Shown one piece after another: positions 53,952-63,839 of a DNA stretch of 64,000 nt. The DNA lies in assembly GCA_965247245.1 (NCBI GenBank), contig CBDFGV010000002.1, positions 372,001 to 436,000 of the forward strand, read 5' to 3'. This stretch comes from Tectiglobus sp965247245. Lineage in GTDB: Bacteria; Pseudomonadota; Alphaproteobacteria; Rhizobiales; Hyphomicrobiaceae. The notes beneath the pieces were generated by a model. That model did not search any database, was not told where the DNA came from, and saw only the letters and a program-made list of their open reading frames with translations. The number at the start of each line of letters is the position of its first letter. The stretch's first letter is position 1. Made by a program: the position numbers and the translations under genes.

Positions 53952-55073
53952 TCAGCGCTCGCTCTCCTCGGATATGCCATTGTGATGAGTGGGTGCGATA
54001 CTCCTCAGCAGCTCTGCGACATGTCTTTGAAAATTCTGAATTCCGAATGCGGCATACGCTTCTTCAGAGGTATTTCGCTTAGTAGCCAGCGCAGCCACTA
54101 CAGCATTGACAATCTCTGTGTCGTGTCGGGGATCGATGGCCGAGCCGACCTGCCCTTCTCGCAAGGCATCCCAACTACCATCAATACATCCACCGACAAC
54201 TGGCAAACCACAGGCGGCCGCTTGTAGAAAGACGATGCCAAAGCCCTCACCAGTACTCGGCATGACAAAGACGTCTGATGTTCGATAGTGATCGACGAGT
54301 TCGTCATCTTCGACATGCCCAGCGAAGATAACGTACCGTTGCAAGCCGGCTTCTAAGGTGAGCCGCTTGAGATCGTCGAGGCCGTCGCCATCCCCAACTA
54401 CGAGGTAAGTGACGTTTGGGATGCACTCTATTATGCGCGGTAGGACGTTTATGATTCGATCGTTTCCCTTGTAGTCATCGCGCGACGATACACGCGAAAC
54501 AGTCAACATGACTCGACGGCTTTGCAAATTGTATCGCGCAATTAGTTCTGAAGATTTAGGACCCGGTGCGAACGTCGGGCTCACCATATTGGGAAGTACT
54601 CTTATTGTGGTCGGTTCATACGGCCACCAGCCACGAATCATCTCAGTTCGCGTGAATCGGCTGACGGCGGTGACGAGGTTGCACTTTCTCGCGACATGCC
54701 GAACCAATAGCGAAGGCTTATGCCATACTTCCACACCGTGTACTTGCAGCCAGAGTTTCGCTTTGGCCATAGCAGAGGCGAGTACTGCCAGGGCCAGGAG
54801 ATGAATGTGACCGCAAAAGACGATGTCATAACCAGGCCGTTGCGATGCCGCTCGGATTGCTTTGATCACGAAGGCTGCCCGTGTCTTCGGAGTTGATGTT
54901 TGGACAATCTTCGATGACACCCGCTGGCAATCTGCTTCGCCTCCTTTCCGAGAAAGAACAACAATCTCTTCGATGAGTGACGAAGCTGCCAAGGCCGCGA
55001 ATAGGTCACGATTGTACTGCGCGATGCCGCCGCCGGCGCTATACGCACCAGGCACCAAGGCCAAAAGCCTCAT
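53952..55073 (-). CDS. GT4-family glycosyltransferase
   Basis: 373 residues with MRLLALVPGAYSAGGGIAQYNRD at the N-terminus, VMLTVSRVSSRDDYKGNDRII and FVMPSTGEGFGIVFLQAAACGLPVVG (donor site EX7E) in the C-terminal half. ATG at 55073 was chosen since a GTG at 55202 would overlap the asparagine synthase gene by 118 bases. It probably transfers one sugar to the growing repeat unit. The flippase gene follows directly. Confidence 0.88.
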   Translation of the reverse strand: MRLLALVPGAYSAGGGIAQYNRDLFAALAASSLIEEIVVLSRKGGEADCQRVSSKIVQTSTPKTRAAFVIKAIRAASQRPGYDIVFCGHIHLLALAVLASAMAKAKLWLQVHGVEVWHKPSLLVRHVARKCNLVTAVSRFTRTEMIRGWWPYEPTTIRVLPNMVSPTFAPGPKSSELIARYNLQSRRVMLTVSRVSSRDDYKGNDRIINVLPRIIECIPNVTYLVVGDGDGLDDLKRLTLEAGLQRYVIFAGHVEDDELVDHYRTSDVFVMPSTGEGFGIVFLQAAACGLPVVGGCIDGSWDALREGQVGSAIDPRHDTEIVNAVVAALATKRNTSEEAYAAFGIQNFQRHVAELLRSIAPTHHNGISEESER

Positions 55074-55084
55074 CCGTCGCGCGT

Positions 55085-56962
55085 TCAATGGAGGGCTGGC
55101 ATTTGTTGCTGTGCGACTAACAGTGCCCAACGCCTGGCCCAAAGATGCGGCCATGGTGCCAGTGATGACTGTAACGAGCCACTCCCTGCGCTCGAGTTCC
55201 ACGGATCTCGACCGAGATCCGCTTCATCCATCCAGCAATCGACCGGCGTTTTGAAGCCGGTTTTCGAGCGGCGAATGACATAACCGGGCAACGGCTGAGA
55301 TGGTGCTTGAGCCAGCGCAGCCTTGTGGTCTTGCAGTTTGTTACTCAGCAATAACGGCATGGCCCGGCGGAGCAACAGGCTATCGACAAACGGCACACGC
55401 ACTTCCACCCCGTGCGCCATTGCAGCCCAATCTGTGTCCCGTAGCAGTTGGTTCTTCAGGTAAAGGCTCATCTCCAACGCTGCGATTTTGCCATATCTTG
55501 TTCGCGGGTCTTTGCTCAATGCATACGCTTGTCGCCGCTGCTGTTTGAGGACCCGCTTACATACCGCGTGCCCAGCAAGCGTGTTAGTGTCAGCAATCTC
55601 CCACGGTAAGAATAAGGCGCGATGCAAGAGATAGGCATCCGAATATCGCCCTGACAGAGATGCTAGGCCGGATGTTTTGGGGTGAAGCCTCAGAGGCCGC
55701 CAGCAGCGCGACGCGACTGCTTGAGCGAGATGCCTCAATCCCGGCATGTGCGCGATCAATCCATACTGCAATACCCAGCGCGGTATGTCCGCGAACGAAG
55801 GATAGCCGCCGAATAGTTCGTCACCGCCCAATCCGGACATGGCCACTTTCAAGCCATGTGCTCGCGCGGCCTTGGCGACAAACCAGGTGTTGATGCCATC
55901 AATCGAAGGCTGGTCCATCGAGTCCATAATGCGCGGCAGTTCGCGCTCGAACTTGGACCGCGAGACGACGTATTCGGTGTGTGTCGCGCCGTATCTGTGA
56001 GCGACCTTTGCTGCTATCACGCCCTCGTCGTCGTCGCGACATTCAAATTCAGAGAACCGCAATGTAACGGTCTTGATTCCCTCGGCACCACAATCGCGCA
56101 TCAGACCCAGAATTGCACCGGAGTCGACACCGGCGGAGAGAAAGACTCCGACAGGAACGTCCGAAACAAGGTGATGTGCGACGCTCTCCCTGATGGCCGC
56201 CGTGAGTTCTATGTGAGCTCGATCGCTAGTAACATGCGCCGTCATGCATTCTCGTTCTGCATCTCTGATGGTCCGGCCGACTGAGAAATACTGAATACAA
56301 CTCCGCGCACCAATTTCATCAACCACCATCATCGCACCGGCTGGTACGGCAAGTATTTCTCTGTAAGACGTATGTGGATCCGGTACGGCGCCCCAAAGAT
56401 AGAAGCCGATTTGCCCATTGAGGTCAGGTTCGCGCGATACAGCACCTCCCGCCAGCAGAGCTTTGACCTGCGACGCAAAGCGAAACGTCCAACCATCGTC
56501 CGCGTAGTAGAGTGGCTTGATACCGAATGGGTCTCGGACAAGGTAGAGCTTGGCCTCAAGCCTGTCCCAAACTGCAATGGCGAACATACCGCGCAAGACG
56601 TGCACCATATCCATGCCGCTAGTTGCGAAGAGGGTGAGCAGGACTTCCGTGTCGGTCTGCGTGCGGAATGAATGACCGATTGATTCCAAAGTTTTCCGCA
56701 ACTCACGATGATTGTAGATCTCACCGTTAAACGTGATGACATAGCGACCGCAACGACTATGCATTGGTTGTTCGCCAGCCTCGGTCAGATCGATGATTGC
56801 AAGGCGGCGGTGTCCCAATGCCATTCGGCCGCTCACGTCGAACCAGGCCCCCGCGCCGTCAGGACCTCGAGCAGCCATCGCGTCGCGCGTCGTCAAAACT
56901 TCGTTTCGCGAGACGTCGTTAGCTGCGTAGTGGTAGGCAAAGATTCCGTTAATCGCACACAT
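55085..56962 (-). CDS. asnB: Asparagine synthase (glutamine-hydrolysing) family
   Basis: 625 residues. The mature N-terminus begins at Cys2 (MCAINGIFAYHY), the nucleophile of a class II glutamine amidotransferase, with RGPDGAGAW and LGHRRLAIIDL. The C-terminal half has the pyrophosphatase loop FLSAGVDSGAI and the GLGGDELFGGYPSF segment. In exopolysaccharide clusters such genes may amidate a uronic acid rather than make asparagine. It ends 11 bases before the next GT4 gene. The start was chosen so that Cys2 is exposed. Confidence 0.9.
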   Translation of the reverse strand: MCAINGIFAYHYAANDVSRNEVLTTRDAMAARGPDGAGAWFDVSGRMALGHRRLAIIDLTEAGEQPMHSRCGRYVITFNGEIYNHRELRKTLESIGHSFRTQTDTEVLLTLFATSGMDMVHVLRGMFAIAVWDRLEAKLYLVRDPFGIKPLYYADDGWTFRFASQVKALLAGGAVSREPDLNGQIGFYLWGAVPDPHTSYREILAVPAGAMMVVDEIGARSCIQYFSVGRTIRDAERECMTAHVTSDRAHIELTAAIRESVAHHLVSDVPVGVFLSAGVDSGAILGLMRDCGAEGIKTVTLRFSEFECRDDDEGVIAAKVAHRYGATHTEYVVSRSKFERELPRIMDSMDQPSIDGINTWFVAKAARAHGLKVAMSGLGGDELFGGYPSFADIPRWVLQYGLIAHMPGLRHLAQAVASRCWRPLRLHPKTSGLASLSGRYSDAYLLHRALFLPWEIADTNTLAGHAVCKRVLKQQRRQAYALSKDPRTRYGKIAALEMSLYLKNQLLRDTDWAAMAHGVEVRVPFVDSLLLRRAMPLLLSNKLQDHKAALAQAPSQPLPGYVIRRSKTGFKTPVDCWMDEADLGRDPWNSSAGSGSLQSSLAPWPHLWARRWALLVAQQQMPALH

Positions 56963-57270
56963 GGAACAAGTGGACCTTAGACACAGCGCCTGATAGCGCG
57001 GCGACCTCGAAGAACGGTGCAACTTGCAACCATCGGAGAGCATTTAAGTTCACTGCTACCGCACTCCGGGTGCAAGCACGCGGCTCAGTTGCAAGTCCGA
57101 TGAAGCGACTTTGAAGGCGGTTCCTGCAGAACGTGTTGACAGCGAACTTGCCAGTGAACAGCCACCCGGATTCAATATCATATAATCAGTTTACTGTATA
57201 TATTTTTGGATGCTGATTGCGGATGATTTTTCTCGGAAATAGTCTTTCTGAGGGACGCCACAGGCCGCGT
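56963..57270. other. Intergenic region before the asparagine synthase gene
   Basis: 308 bp with no convincing gene. It contains an A+T-rich patch at 57170-57215, in an otherwise G+C-rich area, that could hold the promoter of the minus-strand asparagine synthase operon. On the minus strand the patch includes CAGTAAACTGATTATATG, close to CAGTAAGCAGATTATATG at the start of the upstream sugar transferase gene. No clear -35/-10 pair was identified. Confidence 0.4.
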
Positions 57271-58857
57271 TCAAACGGTGCCATCCAGCGGGCACTTTGG
57301 GCGGTCAATGCCGACCCTCTCAAGCTCGTGCCAGCTTTGCTCGATCGCTTGGTAGTTCGTGCGCTCCCCAAACAACAAGATGGGAATGGTCCTAAGGGCG
57401 ATCCAAAGATCTAGACCGAGTGAGGCATGCTGAATGTACCAAATGTCCAACGCTGCTTTGTCTGCAGCCGCAATGCTCCGCACACTTTGAACCTGTGCCC
57501 AACCCGTGAGGCCTGGTCTCACAACGAGACGCGTATGAAATCCCGGTGGCTGGTCGATCGGTAGCAAAGGACGTGGCCCGACAAACAACATCTCACCGAG
57601 CAGGATGTTGAACAATTGGGGTAGTTCATCCAAACGAGAGCGCCGCAAAAAACTGCCAACGATTGAAACGTGCTCCTCGTCGGTCAACCGCCTGCCTTGC
57701 CGACTGTATGAGGGTCTCATTGTGCGGAATTTATAGAGCCGAAATGAATAACCTGAGCGCCCCGGCCGCACCTGCCAAAAGATGATCGGTCGCCCAACAT
57801 CGAGTAAAACCAGACACGCCGTAAGCGCCATGATCGGGCTGAGCGTCAACAAAAGAAAGAGTGCAAGGCCAAAATCAATCAACCGTTTGCACGGCCAAAA
57901 TGATCGCTTCATCAAAGATAACCGCAATGCCTGATGAAACTCCCACGACATCGGGCGCCTCTGCTCCTGCAAACTTGGGAACATCGTGGTTCGAACTGAA
58001 GTCTGTGCAGCGGGATCGGACACGCCGGATTGCTCAGTGTCGTCCAGGCCCAAGAGATCGAACAAGTGATCGACACGTCGACCATCTGCGCATTCGAATT
58101 TTTGCAGTTCGCTTCTGACGTCTTGAGACATGTCTGAAGGACGAGCTGCAACAATCAACCGATCGACAATAATCCCACGGGTCTCCAAATCTGCCAGGAT
58201 AAGCTCCAAGTCCTCGGCTTTTCCCAGTAGCGGGAACCCCAGAATGTCCCGACCGCTTCCTGGACGACCTGAATCAACGATCCCTGCAATTGCGAATGGC
58301 CGTCGTTTAGCTTCCAGAATGGCACGGAGATAGGCTTCAGCAAACGAAGTGTGCCCAATGACAATTGCACTTGGATACTCTGCGACGCCGACAGAATGCA
58401 TTGCATTGGTAAGCCTCATCACAGCAAATCTGCGATACCAGATCACAACGCATATGCGGCCAGTGGCGAGAGCGATAATGGCGGTCATCAAATGCAGGAT
58501 CGGCAGCGAGCGAAAGAGGCCGTCCATTTGATTGTAGGCGAATGTAACCGTGCTAGCTCCGATGATAATTGCGACAATCGAGAGAGCCAGCTGCAACAAG
58601 TGCCTCAACCCTGCGAGCCGCCAAGAGCCTCGGCTAAACCCCAAACAAAAGAACACGAAAACAGAGAGCAAACCTGTTGCAACCAGATAAGGAAACGTTT
58701 GCTGGACCTTGCTCCAGGGAACGATGAAATCTTCGCGTAGGAGCATCGCGAAGAATGCAGAAAAAACCATCCCGGAGATGTCGAACCACAGAGCGGCAGA
58801 ACGCAACGCCGTGCATTCTTGAAAGTCAGACTCAACATATAATCTGCTTACTGACAT
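57271..58857 (-). CDS. Undecaprenyl-phosphate sugar phosphotransferase (priming enzyme)
   Basis: 528 residues. Several N-terminal membrane segments and a CoA-binding-like domain (AIVIGHTSFAEAYLRAIL) are followed by the catalytic bacterial sugar transferase domain: KRLIDFGLALFLLL, QVRPGRSGYSFRLYKFRTM, SFLRRSRLDELPQLFNIL and VGPRPLLP. It loads the first sugar phosphate onto undecaprenyl phosphate at the inner membrane, starting repeat unit synthesis. It is the first minus-strand gene of the block and diverges from Wza. Confidence 0.92.
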   Translation of the reverse strand: MSVSRLYVESDFQECTALRSAALWFDISGMVFSAFFAMLLREDFIVPWSKVQQTFPYLVATGLLSVFVFFCLGFSRGSWRLAGLRHLLQLALSIVAIIIGASTVTFAYNQMDGLFRSLPILHLMTAIIALATGRICVVIWYRRFAVMRLTNAMHSVGVAEYPSAIVIGHTSFAEAYLRAILEAKRRPFAIAGIVDSGRPGSGRDILGFPLLGKAEDLELILADLETRGIIVDRLIVAARPSDMSQDVRSELQKFECADGRRVDHLFDLLGLDDTEQSGVSDPAAQTSVRTTMFPSLQEQRRPMSWEFHQALRLSLMKRSFWPCKRLIDFGLALFLLLTLSPIMALTACLVLLDVGRPIIFWQVRPGRSGYSFRLYKFRTMRPSYSRQGRRLTDEEHVSIVGSFLRRSRLDELPQLFNILLGEMLFVGPRPLLPIDQPPGFHTRLVVRPGLTGWAQVQSVRSIAAADKAALDIWYIQHASLGLDLWIALRTIPILLFGERTNYQAIEQSWHELERVGIDRPKCPLDGTV

Positions 58858-59178
58858 TTATGTTTCATAGTCAGCGAAACCGAGATTGTAAACATCGAAA
58901 AGTCGAACACGCGACTCGACTGACCTGCTCAATTGATGTGTGGCTGCCCGAGCTGGCGCGCCGGCATATCATTCGTCGCTCGTCGCGGTCGAGGGTTCGT
59001 CGGGCTGTGCCGCTACTCGCCGGGAGTAACGCGGTGGCGTCTTTGTTGCCGGGAATGCAATTCAAGGGTCAAGAACATACCAGAGAGAGAATCCAATTCG
59101 CGATGCTCTTAAATGGTGTGTTGAAAATTATTCTGTTGTCGGATCATTATTTCAAAGTATGCGGCGTAGGAGACTGAA
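58858..59178. other. Divergent intergenic region, sugar transferase / Wza
   Basis: 321 bp. Short frames on both strands look like shadows. The right end holds a possible promoter for wza, described separately. Nothing else is recognised. Confidence 0.4.
59121..59150 (+). promoter_or_regulatory. Possible promoter of wza
   Basis: TTGAAA (59121-59126) and CATTAT (59145-59150) with an 18-base spacer, about 30 bases before the ATG and a GGAG site. The match to a sigma-70 type promoter is moderate. Confidence 0.33.
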
Positions 59179-59940
59179 ATGGACATCACGACATGGCGCG
59201 CTCCAACAGCTTTTCTCCTTGCACTCCTGATGTCCGGATGCGCGGGCTCACGCAACACGTCAACAATACCGAAGCACTTTCTTGCCGGTAGCGGCAGCAC
59301 GATTGGTAACGTTGGCTTGGCTCATTCAAAGCCTCCATCGCCAATGCTGACGGGTTCAGTATCGCGCAAATCCACTCGTACCGCAGGCCTGGCAGCCTAC
59401 CGCATCGGACCTTCGGACGTGCTGGATGTCTCCGTCTTCAAGGTGCCGGAACTGTCCAAGACTGTGCAGGTGGCGAGCCTGGGAACGATCAGCCTGCCGC
59501 TTCTCGGAGAGGTTCCAGCCGCAGGACGCACAGCGCGGGATATCGAGAAGGACCTTACTCAGAAACTCAAGGCGAGCTACCTGCAAAGACCGCAAGTCAT
59601 CGTGCTCGTCAAAGAGTTCAATAGCCAGCGCGTGACAATTGAAGGGGCCGTCGAGGAACCTGGCGTCTACCCAATCATCGGAAGCTTATCGATGTTGCAA
59701 CTCATCGCGACGGCGAAGGGCTTCAGCAAGAATGCGGATACGACCGTCACTATTATTCGCGGAACAGCGGACCACCGACGCACGGCCCGGGTTGACGTTT
59801 CGCGCATCCGATCCGGCGCGGATCGCGATCCCCACCTTGTTGCCGGTGATGTTGTCGTCGTCAGCAAATCCACTCTCAAGGAAGGCTTTTCGAATGTCCT
59901 GAGGGCTCTTCCGATCGTCGGAACATTTGCGCTTCTCTGA
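59179..59940 (+). CDS. wza: Polysaccharide export lipoprotein (Wza-like)
   Basis: 253 residues. The signal ends in the lipobox LMSGC (lipid-modified Cys near residue 21). The body has the polysaccharide export (poly_export) domain YRIGPSDVLDVSVFKVPELSKTV and SLBB-like parts (VTIEGAVEEPGVYPI). It forms the outer-membrane channel for the exopolysaccharide. It lacks the C-terminal transmembrane helix region of E. coli Wza (about 380 residues) and resembles shorter alphaproteobacterial forms. It precedes the Wzc-like gene. Confidence 0.92.
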   Translation: MDITTWRAPTAFLLALLMSGCAGSRNTSTIPKHFLAGSGSTIGNVGLAHSKPPSPMLTGSVSRKSTRTAGLAAYRIGPSDVLDVSVFKVPELSKTVQVASLGTISLPLLGEVPAAGRTARDIEKDLTQKLKASYLQRPQVIVLVKEFNSQRVTIEGAVEEPGVYPIIGSLSMLQLIATAKGFSKNADTTVTIIRGTADHRRTARVDVSRIRSGADRDPHLVAGDVVVVSKSTLKEGFSNVLRALPIVGTFALL

Positions 59941-60027
59941 CTGAACCTTGGACAGAACAAGTTATGTGCCAGGGTATTTTCGCGGACGCTTGAGGATGAT
60001 CGACAGGGTGGACGCTTGCAACGGGAA

Positions 60028-62364
60028 ATGAAGGTGATGCGTGGTCTCGCTCGTAAATCTGGATACAAGATAAGGACATCCGTGGCGCGACACGTTGCAG
60101 GCGAGGTATCCGGCCCGGCCGGATATTTGAACGGCCAAAACTCATTCAATCCAACTCTCGATGCTGTGGATGAACTGAGCAGTATTCGCATGCTTGCGAG
60201 TGCGCACTGGCGGATCGTTGTGAGGCGACGTTGGACTGTCTTGATCGTTATGGCAGTCGTCGTTGCATTGAGCGCGATCTATGCACTGCTAAAGCCACCG
60301 TCGTACTCAGCGACCGCGCGCCTACAGATTGACGAGACGTCATCTCAGGTTGTCAAAGGCAGTGCAGTTCTATCGAATAGAGTGCGCGATGTTCATGACC
60401 TCCGTACTATGCATCAGGTGCTCACGAGTCGCTCCATTGCAAAGCGTGTTGCATCCGAGTTAAACCTCGCTGATGACGTGAGCTTCACTCGAGATTGGAG
60501 CAGCCCCTTCACGACGTCTCTTGTGCAACGCTTTTCACAACACGCGTGGGGGCCAACGCACTCAGTTGCTGTGGCTGACCGCGCCACGCGCGAGAGGCTT
60601 GCAATTGATAAGATCATGGCCCGGCAGCGTGTGCGCCCCGTACCCGGTTCAAGACTGGTTGATGTCACCTATACCGATACAGACCCTGAACGCGCCGCGC
60701 GCATAGCGAACGCCTACGCCCAGGCCTTTATCGACGCGAACTTAGATCGGCAGTTTGGTGCAAGATCCTATGCCAAGGCCTATCTCGAAGATCAGCTCAA
60801 GGCATTGCAGCTAAAGCTTAGGGCCTCCGAACGTGCGCTTTTTGCCTTCGCTAAAAGCAAGCAAATCCTTGTTGGCAATGATCAAGATTCACACGCTCAG
60901 CACGATCTAGATGTTGCTAAATCGGCTCTGCGCGACATCGTTTCGCGACGCATTAAGGCAGAACAGGAATGGCGTCAGGTGAGCGCCACCGCAGCCAGCC
61001 GTGCTCAGGAGTCTTTGACAAACACTGTCATCGAGGGATTGCGCGCACAGAAGAAAAAACTTGAGATCGAGTACCGCGGCAAACTTGAGACGTTTAAACC
61101 GGGCTACCCGGCCATGATCCGCATTAAGAACAAGATTTCCGAAACCGACAGACAACTCGCTGCCGAAGTGGCCACCCTTCAAAGCGCATTCAAGTCAGGC
61201 GTCGAAACGCTTGTTCAGCAGGAAGGGGAATTGAAAGACCGCGTCGGCAAGCTTCGAGACAAGGTGTTGGAATCGCAGAAGCAGCGCACTCAGTATGGAA
61301 TTCTGAAGCGCGAAGTTGATAGCAATCGCGACGTCTATAATGACTTGCTTCGCCAATACAAAGAGGTTGCTATTTCTGCTGAAATCGGGACCAGCAACGT
61401 TTCGGTCGTTGATCCAGCCAAGCAACCCTCGCAGGCATCTTCGCCGACCCTCCTTAGGACTCTGCTTCTCGCACTAGCACTTGGTTGTGGGTTAGGCATC
61501 GGCTCGGCCTATCTCCTCGATCTGTTGGACGACAAGATCTATCTCCCGGAGGACATTGAAGAGCGCCTTGGAGCACCAGTCATCGGCGTTGTTCCGGCCG
61601 TCCGTGGCAATGCCATTGAGAACGATCTCTTGGATCCCGAATCCGAATCGTCGGAGGCGTACCGTTGGCTTGCCACCGCAATGCGCTTTTCGATCCCGGA
61701 TGGCTTACCGCGGGTCCTGTGCATCTCCAGCCCTGGCTGTAATGAAGGCAAAACAATTTCAGCACTTGCGCTAGCAAGGCAGCTTGCCCGCATGGATTTG
61801 AAAGTTCTGCTCATTGATGCTGACCTGCGTGACGCATCACTTCATACCAAGCTCGGCCTGCCTAATACTGCCGGTCTTGTCAGCTACTTGACAGGGCGAA
61901 GGAGACCGCCACAAGTCGTCTACCCGACGGATCTGCCAAGCTTGTTCTTCATCTCAAGCGGTCCGATGCCGACCAATCCATCGGAGTTACTGGCAAGCCC
62001 TCGCCTGCGTGACTTGTTCGCGGACGGTGCAGAAGTCTTTGATACGATCATCATCGATGCACCACCGACATTGGGACACGCGGACATGCTGCTCTTGGCC
62101 GACCTGAGCAACTTTGTGCTCCTGGTGGCTGAGGCAGGGCGAACTCAAGTCAGTCGGCTTCGCTCGGCAATACTGCGTTTGCAGTCGCCCAACCAACCGA
62201 CCATCGCAGTGACCCTCACCAGGGCGAAGCCTGACAGATCTCGCTCATCTGATCGCAGAGTCCGTCGCGACGCGACCAGCCCCCGCTTCAAGGCGATGCA
62301 CAACCAACCGGGTTTGCCTTCTGAAACCGTGCCACTTGGCGTGGCACTTAAAAGGGCGGGCTAG
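60028..62364 (+). CDS. Wzc-like polysaccharide copolymerase with divergent kinase domain
   Basis: About 778 residues. A first membrane segment (VLIVMAVVVALSAIYALL), a long periplasmic coiled-coil region, a second segment (LLRTLLLALALGCGLGIGSAYLL), and a cytoplasmic BY-kinase-like domain follow one another. The P-loop is altered (GCNEGKT instead of PGEGKS), the Walker-B-like LLIDADLRD and a third motif IIIDAPPT are present, and the Tyr-rich C-terminal tail is absent. It probably acts in chain-length control; kinase activity is doubtful. Starts at TTG 60016, ATG 60028 or ATG 60037 are possible. Confidence 0.85.
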   Translation: MKVMRGLARKSGYKIRTSVARHVAGEVSGPAGYLNGQNSFNPTLDAVDELSSIRMLASAHWRIVVRRRWTVLIVMAVVVALSAIYALLKPPSYSATARLQIDETSSQVVKGSAVLSNRVRDVHDLRTMHQVLTSRSIAKRVASELNLADDVSFTRDWSSPFTTSLVQRFSQHAWGPTHSVAVADRATRERLAIDKIMARQRVRPVPGSRLVDVTYTDTDPERAARIANAYAQAFIDANLDRQFGARSYAKAYLEDQLKALQLKLRASERALFAFAKSKQILVGNDQDSHAQHDLDVAKSALRDIVSRRIKAEQEWRQVSATAASRAQESLTNTVIEGLRAQKKKLEIEYRGKLETFKPGYPAMIRIKNKISETDRQLAAEVATLQSAFKSGVETLVQQEGELKDRVGKLRDKVLESQKQRTQYGILKREVDSNRDVYNDLLRQYKEVAISAEIGTSNVSVVDPAKQPSQASSPTLLRTLLLALALGCGLGIGSAYLLDLLDDKIYLPEDIEERLGAPVIGVVPAVRGNAIENDLLDPESESSEAYRWLATAMRFSIPDGLPRVLCISSPGCNEGKTISALALARQLARMDLKVLLIDADLRDASLHTKLGLPNTAGLVSYLTGRRRPPQVVYPTDLPSLFFISSGPMPTNPSELLASPRLRDLFADGAEVFDTIIIDAPPTLGHADMLLLADLSNFVLLVAEAGRTQVSRLRSAILRLQSPNQPTIAVTLTRAKPDRSRSSDRRVRRDATSPRFKAMHNQPGLPSETVPLGVALKRAG

Positions 62365-62394
62365 CAAACTGGAGCTGCGCAGAAATAGAACTCG

Positions 62395-63669
62395 ATGAGC
62401 TCGGATCTGCACACAGGCCGGCAAATGCGCAAACAACGATTGGTGTTCGTTAACCGCTACTATGCACCCGATCATTCGGCGACGGCGCAGCTCCTGACAG
62501 ACCTGGCGACAGCAAGTGTCCGTCGTGACCGCGACGTCATTGTAATCACAAGTCGTCAGCGTTACGACAACGCGTCCGCCGATCTGTCTTCAATTCAGAC
62601 CATCGATGGTGTCACCGTTCATCGTGTCTGGTCATTCTGCTTTGGGCGTTGCCACCTTTTCGGGAGAGCGCTCGACTACGCGTCCTTTTTGATAACAGCC
62701 ACATTACGGACCTGGCGCCTCGCTACGGCCGGCGATACGATTATCGCGACCACCGATCCGCCGCTGTTGTCTGTCGTCCTGTCACCGATCGCAAAGCTGC
62801 GCCGTGCCCGGCTCGTCAATTGGTTGCACGACCTGTTTCCAGAAGTCGCCGAGGAGCTTGGTTGGAGTCGCGGACCACTATCACGAGTTTTGCTGCAAGC
62901 ACTCCGGTCCTGCCGCAACCGCAGCCTTCGGGCTGCCTCGATTAACGTAGTACTTGGGCCGCTGGTTTCGCAACGGCTACTTGCAAACGGCATACCTGCT
63001 CAAAAAATCCGTACAATTCAGAACTGGAGCAACGAACGCGCAATTCTGCCACTTCCCGCGAGAGATAATCCTTTGCGCAAGGCGTGGCGGTTCGCAGTCG
63101 ATGACGTTGTCGTTGGCTATGCCGGCAACCTTGGACGTGCTCATGAGATCGACACGCTTTTAGCGGCTATGCGACTGCTTGATAATGCGAGCGACAAGAT
63201 TGCCAGAAGGCTGCGCTTTCTTATCGTTGGGGGCGGTGTCCTTCATTCTGAGATCCGAACCGAAGTCGCTATGCTCGGTCTGAAAGACACGACCTTTCGG
63301 CCCTACCAACCACGCGCGCTTCTCTCGCAATGCCTCGGCGTGGCTGATATCCATCTGACCATTCTACGTCCACAGCTTGAAGGACTCATTGTTCCGAGCA
63401 AGTTTTATGGCGCAGCTGCTGCCGGCCGTCCGATCATTCATATCGGGGCCAAGGCAGGTGATATTGCGAACTTGGTGACCACTGCCAACTGCGGGCTGGT
63501 CGTGGCTGAAGGCGACGGCCCCGGTCTTGTCCAAGCGATCCGTTGCCTCGCCAAAGACAAGGCTCTCCGTACCGCTATGGGTACGAGGGCGCGCCACCTG
63601 GCGGAAACCGATCTCAGTCGATCGCGATCCATCGAGGCATGGCGCCACGTGTTTGACGAACTGTCTTGA
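62395..63669 (+). CDS. GT4-family glycosyltransferase
   Basis: 424 residues beginning with FVNRYYAPDHSATAQLLTDLA, then WLHDLFPEVAEELGW, VVGYAGNLGRAHEIDTLLAAM and LEGLIVPSKFYGAAAAGRPIIHIG, the usual order of GT4/WcaI-type enzymes. It should add a sugar in the cytoplasm. It follows the Wzc-like gene by about 30 bases, so probably in one transcript with wza. Confidence 0.88.
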   Translation: MSSDLHTGRQMRKQRLVFVNRYYAPDHSATAQLLTDLATASVRRDRDVIVITSRQRYDNASADLSSIQTIDGVTVHRVWSFCFGRCHLFGRALDYASFLITATLRTWRLATAGDTIIATTDPPLLSVVLSPIAKLRRARLVNWLHDLFPEVAEELGWSRGPLSRVLLQALRSCRNRSLRAASINVVLGPLVSQRLLANGIPAQKIRTIQNWSNERAILPLPARDNPLRKAWRFAVDDVVVGYAGNLGRAHEIDTLLAAMRLLDNASDKIARRLRFLIVGGGVLHSEIRTEVAMLGLKDTTFRPYQPRALLSQCLGVADIHLTILRPQLEGLIVPSKFYGAAAAGRPIIHIGAKAGDIANLVTTANCGLVVAEGDGPGLVQAIRCLAKDKALRTAMGTRARHLAETDLSRSRSIEAWRHVFDELS

Positions 63670-63725
63670 GCCGGCAGAAACTGGATCAACGGCGTTCTGA
63701 TACTCACTAGTACGGGCCAGCCTCA

Positions 63726-63779
63726 CACCACCCGTTCAACGTCAATGACATTCGCTAACATTCTCGGCACCACCCGTTC
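63726..63779. repeat. Direct repeat CACCACCCGTTC, two copies
   Basis: Two identical 12-base copies (63726-63737 and 63768-63779), 42 bp apart from start to start, about four helical turns, in the 170-bp gap before the last gene. They may be binding sites for a regulator; nothing else supports it. Confidence 0.35.
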
Positions 63780-63839
63780 TGTTGAAACGCCGACCAGAGT
63801 AGTCTCGGTCGCAAACTGCATTCCACTGGAAGGTCATTC

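Noticed and set aside
58755..59177. Plus-strand 140-codon frame upstream of wza
   Set aside because: It overlaps the 5' end of the sugar transferase gene on the opposite strand, lacks domain similarity and a ribosome site.
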